Source of the DNA: Bacteroidales bacterium
Lineage (GTDB): Bacteria; Bacteroidota; Bacteroidia; Bacteroidales; UBA12077
Direction of reading: 5' to 3'
DNA length: 38,923 bases
NCBI GenBank assembly: GCA_019038645.1
Contig: JAHOYT010000080.1
Location: 1-38,923, forward strand
A program made the position numbers and the translations under genes. Below are positions 32,718-38,923 of the stretch, piece after piece (position 1 is the stretch's first letter; the number at the start of each line of letters is the position of its first letter). Under the pieces are notes generated by a model. That model had not been told where the DNA came from. It ran no database searches and saw only the letters and a program-made list of their open reading frames with translations.

Positions 32718-32817
32718 CATAATACTAATTGCTTAAACTATTAAGTACATTATGATTGTTAATAATTGAAATATTATTTTTTACTTTGCCTCTCGGTTAG
32801 CGAAAAAATATGAATAT

Positions 32818-33663
32818 ATGAAAGTCGTTGAAAACAGAAATGAGCTGAATAATACGGTTGCGGATTTAAGATCAAGTGGCAGATCTATAGGATTTGTGCC
32901 TACGATGGGCGCTTTACACGAAGGACATCTTTCTTTAATTGAATGCTCTAACCGAGAAAACGATATTACTATAGTAAGCATTTTTGTTAACCCAACTCAG
33001 TTTAATGATTCTGAAGATTATAAAAGATACCCAAGAATAATACAGGATGATATTAAAAAATTAAAAAGGGTTAAGTGTGATTTTCTTTTTACACCTTCAA
33101 AGGATGAAATGTATCCGGATGAGGATAAAAGAGAGTTTGATTTTGGAAATCTCGAAAGTATAATGGAAGGAGCGCACAGACCAGGACATTTCAGAGGAGT
33201 TGCACTTATCGTCAGTAAATTGTTTGAAATTGTTAATCCACATAGAGCATATTTTGGGGAAAAAGATTTTCAACAGGTTGCAATTATTAATCGCTTAACC
33301 AAATTGCTAAATTTAGATATTAAAATAGTTTCTTGTCCGATCATGAGAGAAAAGGACGGACTTGCTATGAGCTCACGAAATATGCTTTTATCAACAGAGC
33401 AACGTGATAATGTATCAATAATTTCAGAAACTCTGTTTGATTCTTTACAGAAAAAGAAAATATTAAGCATTGCAGAAACAAAAGAATGGGTTATCCGTAA
33501 AATAAATGAAAACCCATTTTTAGAAGTTGAGTATTTCGAAATAGTTGATTCTGAAACTCTTAATTCCGTAAATGAATGGAGTCAAGTGGTAAAAATTACA
33601 GGATGTATTGCAGTTCAGGTTGGCAATATAAGACTGATAGATAATATTAGATTTTATTCTTAA
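32818..33663 (+). CDS. panC: Pantothenate synthetase
   Basis: An enzyme of 281 aa that joins pantoate and beta-alanine with ATP. It has the HIGH-type motif in [48 protein letters not shown], and the KMSKS-equivalent LAMSSRN. Length is typical. It is followed 25 nt later by panD, which supplies beta-alanine. A weak promoter (TTG 32756-32758; TTACTTTG 32781-32788, 22-nt spacer) lies upstream, diverging from the GT5-like operon. Confidence 0.97.
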   Translation: MKVVENRNELNNTVADLRSSGRSIGFVPTMGALHEGHLSLIECSNRENDITIVSIFVNPTQFNDSEDYKRYPRIIQDDIKKLKRVKCDFLFTPSKDEMYPDEDKREFDFGNLESIMEGAHRPGHFRGVALIVSKLFEIVNPHRAYFGEKDFQQVAIINRLTKLLNLDIKIVSCPIMREKDGLAMSSRNMLLSTEQRDNVSIISETLFDSLQKKKILSIAETKEWVIRKINENPFLEVEYFEIVDSETLNSVNEWSQVVKITGCIAVQVGNIRLIDNIRFYS

Positions 33664-33688
33664 ATTTGTACAAAATATTATTGTTGTT

Positions 33689-34039
33689 ATGAACATCGAA
33701 GTTGTAAAGTCGAAAATACATAAAGTAACTGTTACAGAAGCCAACCTGCAATATGTTGGTAGTATTACTGTTGATGAAGATTTAATGGACGCTTCAAACA
33801 TTATTGAGAATGAAAAAGTTCAGATCGTTAACATAAATAATGGAGAGCGATTGGAAACTTATGTTATAAAAGGGGAGAGAGGATCAGGAGAAATTTGCCT
33901 GAATGGACCGGCTGCCCGTAAGGCCACGGTAGGCGATGTTATTATTATTATCTCATATGCTTCAATGGACTTTGAAGAAGCTAAAAAATTCAAACCATCT
34001 TTGTTATTTCCCGATACCGCAACCAATAAACTGATCTAA
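33689..34039 (+). CDS. panD: Aspartate 1-decarboxylase
   Basis: A pyruvoyl enzyme of 116 aa making beta-alanine from aspartate. The self-cleavage site is Gly24-Ser25 in YVGSITVDE, giving the pyruvoyl group at Ser25. Other family landmarks are the Lys in the N-terminal [26 protein letters not shown], and [10 protein letters not shown]. Length is typical. It sits between panC and an LPG-synthase-like membrane protein. Confidence 0.97.
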   Translation: MNIEVVKSKIHKVTVTEANLQYVGSITVDEDLMDASNIIENEKVQIVNINNGERLETYVIKGERGSGEICLNGPAARKATVGDVIIIISYASMDFEEAKKFKPSLLFPDTATNKLI

Positions 34040-34043
34040 ATTC

Positions 34044-35060
34044 TTGAAACGCAAGATTGTAAGAATAGTAAATTTTTTCATTTTTTTAGCTTTAGGAATA
34101 CTACTGCTTTATCTTGCTTTTAAAGATGTCGAATTTGATACTTTAGCGGAAGATTTAAAAAATGCAAATTATTACTGGGTTCTGTTATCACTCCTTTTTG
34201 CATTGATTGGATACATTAGCAGAGCATACCGATGGAAATTATTGATAGAGCCTCTTAATTATAATCCTCCCATAAAAAATGTCTTTTATGCTGTTATGCT
34301 TGGTTATCTTGCAAATCTTGCATTTCCCCGAATTGGTGAAATTAGCAGGTGCGGATCATTAACGAAATCAGATAAAATTCCAATGGATTCTTTAATTGGA
34401 ACAGTAATTATTGAGCGTGCAATTGATTTGATGGTTCTGTTATTTTTTTTATTAGTTATTTTTATTGTAAAGTTGGAGTCTTTTGGCTTTTTTATTAAAG
34501 ACAACGTATTTATTCCATTATCCGAAAAATTTATTAATACCGTTGATTTTTCAATATATTATTGGCTTATAATAATTGTTGTAGCTGGAACAACAATTGG
34601 TTTATTTTATTATTTCAGGAAAAAATTTAAAAGAGTAAAAAGTATTATTAAAATCAGAAAAATAATACGAGGAGTTATTTCCGGCATAAAAACAGTTACA
34701 AAAATGCGAAGTCGTTCAGCTTTTTTAGTTCATACTGTTTTAATTTGGGTAATGTATTTTTTAATGACGTATGTTGTAATATTCTCAATTCCTGCCACCC
34801 AGGGATTAAAACCCATTGACGCATTATTTTTATTAGTTATTGGTGGTTTGGGAATGTCAGCGCCGGTTCAGGGAGGTATTGGAGCATTTCACTGGATAAT
34901 TTCTTCCGGACTCACCTTATATGGAATTTCCAAAGCCGACGGACTCGTTTTTGCTACTATTCAGCATGAATCACAAGTAGTAATGGTGTTAATCTTAGGT
35001 GCTTTTTCAGTACTAATGTTATTTTTTAATTCCCGCCGTAAAAGAAAAAATAATATTTAA
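34044..35060 (+). CDS. LPG synthase-like flippase-type membrane protein (UPF0104)
   Basis: An integral membrane protein of 338 aa with about eight helices, of the lysylphosphatidylglycerol synthase transmembrane family. The start is a TTG at 34044, four nt after the panD stop; no earlier or nearby ATG gives the expected N-terminus (KRKIVRIVNFFIFLALG). Family landmarks are YISRAYRWKLLIEPL, GYLANLAFPRIGEISRCG, GTVIIERAIDLMVL, and GGLGMSAPVQGGIGAFHWI. The catalytic aminoacyl-transfer domain of MprF is absent, so it probably moves a lipid or glycolipid and does not aminoacylate one. The substrate is unknown. Confidence 0.87.
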   Translation: MKRKIVRIVNFFIFLALGILLLYLAFKDVEFDTLAEDLKNANYYWVLLSLLFALIGYISRAYRWKLLIEPLNYNPPIKNVFYAVMLGYLANLAFPRIGEISRCGSLTKSDKIPMDSLIGTVIIERAIDLMVLLFFLLVIFIVKLESFGFFIKDNVFIPLSEKFINTVDFSIYYWLIIIVVAGTTIGLFYYFRKKFKRVKSIIKIRKIIRGVISGIKTVTKMRSRSAFLVHTVLIWVMYFLMTYVVIFSIPATQGLKPIDALFLLVIGGLGMSAPVQGGIGAFHWIISSGLTLYGISKADGLVFATIQHESQVVMVLILGAFSVLMLFFNSRRKRKNNI

Positions 35061-35090
35061 CTTTACTGTTTTATCTTCAAATGTGCTTTT

Positions 35091-35579
35091 ATGAATAAAC
35101 TGGATGTTATTAAATCTAAGATTATTGATATTGATAATATCAAACCTTTTCTTGTAAACTGGAAACTGAAAAATCAAAAAATTGTATTTACGAATGGGTG
35201 TTTTGATATTTTGCATCGTGGACATGTTGAATACCTTGCTAAAGCGGCGGACTCCGGCGATGTTTTAGTTATTGGCTTAAATACAGATAATTCTGTTAGA
35301 AGAATTAAAGGTGAGTTCAGACCTGTTCAGGATGAATATGCCCGTGCTATTTTGTTGTCCTCATTAAGCTTTGTGTCTGCTGTAATTTTATTTGATGAGG
35401 ATACTCCTTATGAATTAATTGGAAAGATTAAACCCGATGTGCTTGTTAAAGGAAGCGATTATAAGGCAGAAGATATTGTCGGATATGATATTGTTAAAAC
35501 AAACGGAGGAGAAATAGTGACAATAGATTTTATTGAAGGATATTCAACAACATCAATAATTGAAAAACTAAAAAAATAA
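35091..35579 (+). CDS. rfaE2: D-glycero-beta-D-manno-heptose 1-phosphate adenylyltransferase
   Basis: A nucleotidyltransferase of 162 aa equal to the C-terminal half of HldE. It activates heptose-1-phosphate to ADP-heptose for lipopolysaccharide core. Seen are the family start IVFTNGCFDILHRGHVEYL (HxGH), VLVIGLNTDNSVRRIKG, RPVQDEYARAILLSSL, PDVLVKGSDY, and the signature STTSIIEKLKK at the end. The stop is directly followed by the radA ATG (35580). Confidence 0.94.
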   Translation: MNKLDVIKSKIIDIDNIKPFLVNWKLKNQKIVFTNGCFDILHRGHVEYLAKAADSGDVLVIGLNTDNSVRRIKGEFRPVQDEYARAILLSSLSFVSAVILFDEDTPYELIGKIKPDVLVKGSDYKAEDIVGYDIVKTNGGEIVTIDFIEGYSTTSIIEKLKK

Positions 35580-36947
35580 ATGGCAAAATCTAAAACCATA
35601 TATTTTTGCCAGAATTGTGGTGCTGAATCTGCAAAATGGATAGGCAGATGTCCTTCTTGCGGTGAGTGGAATACATATGTGGAACAGGTCGTTTCAAAAA
35701 CAAAAGTACAAAGTCTGGCTGCATATGAAACTGAAAAACAAATTCCGCAAAAAATAGCTGAAATTAAATCTGCAAAGCAAGGAAGAATATCAACTGGAAT
35801 AGGAGAGTTGGATAGAATTTTGGGTGGAGGATTAGTGTACGGTTCAGTAATTCTTATCGGAGGCGAGCCCGGAATAGGTAAATCTACTTTATCTCTTCAG
35901 ATGGCGCTAAAATTAGAACAACATAAAGTGCTATACATTTCAGGTGAAGAAAGTCCGCAACAGATTAAATTAAGAGCCGAAAGACTGAATCTTCAAAATG
36001 ATAATTGTTTTATTCTCAGCGAAACATTGCTGGAAAATATTTATACTCATGCAGTAAATATAAAACCTGATATTATTATTGTTGATTCAATTCAGACATT
36101 ATATACAGATAAACTTGAATCCTCAGCAGGTACTGTATCTCAAATAAGAGAAACCGCAGCTTCTTTACTAAAATATGCGAAAGAAACCGGTACTCCTGTT
36201 TTTTTAATTGGGCATATTAACAAAGAAGGTAATCTGGCAGGCCCAAAAATTCTGGAACATGTAGTTGACACCGTTTTACAGTTTGAAGGGGATCATAACA
36301 ACATGTACAGAATATTAAGGACAACAAAAAACAGATTTGGTTCTACTTCTGAATTGGGAATATTCGAAATGAATAATAAAGGCTTAATCGAAGTAAAGGA
36401 CCCGTCACAGGTTTTGATTACGCGTACAGATGAAAATTTAAGTGGTACATCAATTGCTTCTACTGTCAACGGAGCAAGGCCGTTGTTGCTTGAGATACAG
36501 GCTCTTGTAAGTTCTGCAGCATATGGTACTCCTCAAAGGTCTACTACGGGGTTCGATAACAGAAGATTAGGGATGTTGCTTGCTGTTTTGGAAAAAAGAG
36601 CCGGATTCAGACTTGGACAAAAAGATGTGTTTTTAAATATAGCCGGAGGAATTAAAGTTGATGATCCGGCAACCGATCTTTCTGTAATAGCTTCAGTTTT
36701 ATCATCTAATCTTGATATGCCCGTTGATAAAACATTCTGTTTTGCAGGTGAGGTTGGACTAACAGGTGAAATCAGGCCTGTAAATCGCATTGAACAAAGA
36801 ATAGGAGAAGCAGATAAGCTCGGATTTAAGAAAATATTTATTTCAGAATTTAGTTCCAATAGTATGAATCTGTCTAAATACAACATTCAGGTAGTTAAGG
36901 TTGCGAAAGTAGAGGAGCTGTTCAGAGCTCTGTTTAAAAGAAATTAG
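35580..36947 (+). CDS. radA: DNA repair protein RadA
   Basis: A RecA-like branch-migration protein of 455 aa. It has an N-terminal C4 zinc finger (C10, C13, C24, C27), Walker A GGEPGIGKSTL near 94-104, Walker B IIIVDSIQTL, and the RadA-specific KNRFG. The C-terminal Lon-like domain includes LNIAGGIKVDDPATDLSV and GEVGLTGEIRPV. It acts in processing recombination intermediates in the cytoplasm. Length is normal. It lies directly after rfaE2, a common arrangement that probably reflects co-transcription only. Confidence 0.97.
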   Translation: MAKSKTIYFCQNCGAESAKWIGRCPSCGEWNTYVEQVVSKTKVQSLAAYETEKQIPQKIAEIKSAKQGRISTGIGELDRILGGGLVYGSVILIGGEPGIGKSTLSLQMALKLEQHKVLYISGEESPQQIKLRAERLNLQNDNCFILSETLLENIYTHAVNIKPDIIIVDSIQTLYTDKLESSAGTVSQIRETAASLLKYAKETGTPVFLIGHINKEGNLAGPKILEHVVDTVLQFEGDHNNMYRILRTTKNRFGSTSELGIFEMNNKGLIEVKDPSQVLITRTDENLSGTSIASTVNGARPLLLEIQALVSSAAYGTPQRSTTGFDNRRLGMLLAVLEKRAGFRLGQKDVFLNIAGGIKVDDPATDLSVIASVLSSNLDMPVDKTFCFAGEVGLTGEIRPVNRIEQRIGEADKLGFKKIFISEFSSNSMNLSKYNIQVVKVAKVEELFRALFKRN

Positions 36948-36951
36948 TTTT

Positions 36952-38655
36952 GTGAAAATACTGGAAATAAAAAATTTATCATTATCCTTTGTAAATACTT
37001 CAGGAACAAAACAAGTTCTTAAAAATATTTCTTTTTCACTTGAAAAAGCAAAAACACTTGGTATTGTGGGCGAATCCGGCTCCGGAAAATCATTAACGGC
37101 CCTGTCCGTTTTAAAATTACTTCCAAATAATGCTGTAATTGATAATGGGAATATTTTTTTAGTTGACCAGGATTCAAAAATTGATTTACTCACTCTTACT
37201 GAAAAAGAACTTGTTAAAATAAGAGGAAATGAAATTTCTATGGTTTTTCAGGAACCAATGACTTCTCTTAACCCATCAGTGAAATGCGGGAAACAGGTAG
37301 TTGAAGTACTGACTAATCATGAAAGAGTTAGCAAATCAGATGCAAAAAAAAGAGTAATTGAATTATTTGATGAAGTTAAATTACCTGATTCTGAAAGGAT
37401 ATATAACAGTTACCCACATGAGATTTCCGGAGGACAGAAACAAAGAGTGATGATTGCTATGGCAATAGTGTTAAAACCCAAAATACTAATTGCTGATGAG
37501 CCAACAACAGCACTTGATGTTACCGTTCAAAAGGCTATTTTAGATTTGCTAAAGGAAATTCAGAAGAAGTATAAAATGAGTATAATTTTTATATCTCACG
37601 ATTTAGGAATAATATCAAGAATTGCGGATGACATATTAGTTATGTATGGTGGCGAGGTTGCTGAATCAGGAAGAAAAAATGATATTTTAACAAAATCTGT
37701 AAATAGTTACACCAAAGGTTTGTTAAGTTGCCGCCCTGCACTAAATATGAAAAAAGAAAGACTACCGGTTCTTTCAGATTTCACTGAAAACTCAATGTCT
37801 GAATTATCGCTTAAAAATCAGGAAAACAAAAAAACAGAGGGACTTGGTAATATTTCAGATGAAATTATTTTAAAAGTCAATCATTTGTCAAAAAACTTTA
37901 TTGTTAAAAAGAATTTTTTCGGGAAATCCAAACATATTTATTCTGCGGTAAATGACATGAATTTTGAGTTGTTTAAAGGTGAAACGCTTGGTCTTGTTGG
38001 TGAATCAGGATGTGGAAAAACTACATTAGGAAGAATGCTAGTGAGGTTAATTGATAGCACATCAGGCTTGATTGAATATAAGGGGAGAGCTTTGAATGTA
38101 TTAACTAATAGGGAGTTAAAGAATTTGAGAAGAAATGTTCAGATAATATTTCAGGACCCATATTCTTCACTAAACCCAAAGCATACTATTGGAGATGCTT
38201 TATTAGAGCCTCTTATTGCTCATAAATTAATAAGCAACAGAAAGTCCGGAATAAAAAAAGTTTATGAGGTTCTGGAAAAAGTAAAACTGCAATCCGAAAG
38301 TTTTTATAAATTTCCACACGAATTTTCGGGTGGAGAAAGACAAAGAATTGTTATTGCCAGAGCTTTAATATTGCAGCCCCAATTTATAATTTGCGACGAA
38401 TCAGTTTCTGCTCTTGATGTTTCAGTTCAGGCAGAAATTCTAAATCTTTTAAATGATTTAAAAAAAGAATATCAGTTAACGTATATATTTATTTCGCATG
38501 ATTTAGCGGTTGTTAAATACATGTCAGATCGAATTATGGTAATGAAAGAGGGCCGGTTAATTGAAATAAATGAAGCAGATGAATTGTATCGTTCTCCTGC
38601 CTCAGAATATACTAAAAAACTTATTGGTTCAATACCTGAAATTAGTCTTTCTTAA
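36952..38655 (+). CDS. Dual ATPase of oligopeptide/dipeptide-type ABC importer
   Basis: A protein of 567 aa made of two fused ABC ATPases, as in YejF or fused DppDF/OppDF. The first has GESGSGKS near 39-46, ISGGQKQR and ADEPTTALD; the second has GESGCGKT near 348-355, FSGGERQR and CDESVSALD. Each domain has its Q-loop (VFQEPMTSLNP, IFQDPYSSLNP) and an ISHDL switch His. The start is a GTG at 36952, four nt after radA; no ATG is nearer. Partner permeases and a binding protein are not in the window, so the substrate is only presumed to be peptides. Its stop overlaps the convergent PBP stop by four bases. Confidence 0.93.
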   Translation: MKILEIKNLSLSFVNTSGTKQVLKNISFSLEKAKTLGIVGESGSGKSLTALSVLKLLPNNAVIDNGNIFLVDQDSKIDLLTLTEKELVKIRGNEISMVFQEPMTSLNPSVKCGKQVVEVLTNHERVSKSDAKKRVIELFDEVKLPDSERIYNSYPHEISGGQKQRVMIAMAIVLKPKILIADEPTTALDVTVQKAILDLLKEIQKKYKMSIIFISHDLGIISRIADDILVMYGGEVAESGRKNDILTKSVNSYTKGLLSCRPALNMKKERLPVLSDFTENSMSELSLKNQENKKTEGLGNISDEIILKVNHLSKNFIVKKNFFGKSKHIYSAVNDMNFELFKGETLGLVGESGCGKTTLGRMLVRLIDSTSGLIEYKGRALNVLTNRELKNLRRNVQIIFQDPYSSLNPKHTIGDALLEPLIAHKLISNRKSGIKKVYEVLEKVKLQSESFYKFPHEFSGGERQRIVIARALILQPQFIICDESVSALDVSVQAEILNLLNDLKKEYQLTYIFISHDLAVVKYMSDRIMVMKEGRLIEINEADELYRSPASEYTKKLIGSIPEISLS

Positions 38656-38923
38656 AAGAAATCATCTCCGAAATTGTCTTCGTCTGTCTTGTTTTCCAGA
38701 TATTTATCACAATCTAATTCGACAGAAAAATTTAATGGTTTTTCGAATTTATCCAGAGTTGTAATATTTAGTGTTGAATCTGCATATATTTTTTTCATGT
38801 AAAGAGCAAAAACTGGTAATGCCATGTTATGACCACCACCTTGTACGGTTCCTTTAAAGTGAATGCTTCTGTCTTCTCCTCCAACCCAAACACCAGAAAC
38901 CAAATTTGGAGTTACACCCATAA
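38652..38923 (-). CDS. C-terminus of PBP1A-type penicillin-binding protein (partial)
   Basis: Only the last 90 or so residues lie in the window; the gene continues past the right edge. The fragment TPNLVSGVWVGGEDRSIHF followed by GHNMALPVFALYMKKIYAD is the end of the transpeptidase domain of class A penicillin-binding proteins (PBP1A/MrcA-like), enzymes that polymerise and cross-link peptidoglycan. An acidic tail (KTDEDNFGDDFF) follows, as is usual for Bacteroidetes members. Confidence 0.85.
   Translation of the reverse strand, partial: MGVTPNLVSGVWVGGEDRSIHFKGTVQGGGHNMALPVFALYMKKIYADSTLNITTLDKFEKPLNFSVELDCDKYLENKTDEDNFGDDFF

Overview
The window looks like chromosome of a Bacteroidota (Bacteroidetes) bacterium, probably a marine or anaerobic Bacteroidales/Marinilabiliales relative. 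It is AT-rich. Several upstream regions fit the Bacteroidetes promoter pattern (TTG, 19-20 nt, TAnnTTTG), and few genes have Shine-Dalgarno sites. The gene content is typical of the phylum: a large FtsX/MacB-type permease with an NtrC-type regulator, a DUF4270 lipoprotein, an HU-CCDC81/SPOR protein, a half-length GT5 'glycogen synthase' beside panC-panD, and a DUF1566 secreted protein.

Left part (1-8.3 kb): a permease (minus strand) diverges from a sigma-54 response regulator and its histidine kinase. The shared intergenic region holds a -24-like element and a palindrome, which suggests the regulator controls the permease. A small hypothetical protein and a dCache-PAS histidine kinase follow.

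Centre-left (8.67-15.84 kb): a tightly packed eight-gene plus-strand operon. It encodes a lone receiver domain, a 44-residue secreted peptide, a membrane-anchored HEAT-like protein, a processive GT2 glycosyltransferase, a TPR/beta-barrel protein of the YaiO type, an exported CotH-type kinase, a VTC-type polyphosphate polymerase and a DUF4956 membrane protein. I read it as a synthase-plus-outer-membrane-export glycan system joined to a polyphosphate/phosphorylation module. It is the best candidate here for a poorly described system.

Centre (16.0-22.1 kb): an accessory zone with a secreted zincin, then three small islets (a class II Fic protein; a DUF1566 mosaic secreted protein; a secreted hypothetical protein plus a broken integrase). 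The islets are separated by degenerate copies of the 3' half and terminator of the tRNA(CAT) gene that stands intact at 22014-22087. This layout points to repeated site-specific integration at that tRNA. A 39-codon remnant of a Bacteroidetes tyrosine-integrase N-terminus next to the tRNA supports it.

Right part (22.2-38.9 kb): housekeeping genes. These are methylthioadenosine/5'-deoxyadenosine salvage (mtnA, class II aldolase, mtnP), a HAD phosphatase, an HU/SPOR protein, galE-rfbB, glmS-DUF4270-GT5, panC-panD-LPG synthase-like-rfaE2-radA-dual ABC ATPase, and the C-terminus of a PBP1A-type penicillin-binding protein at the right edge. All calls come from reading the sequence and family knowledge; no database search was run.
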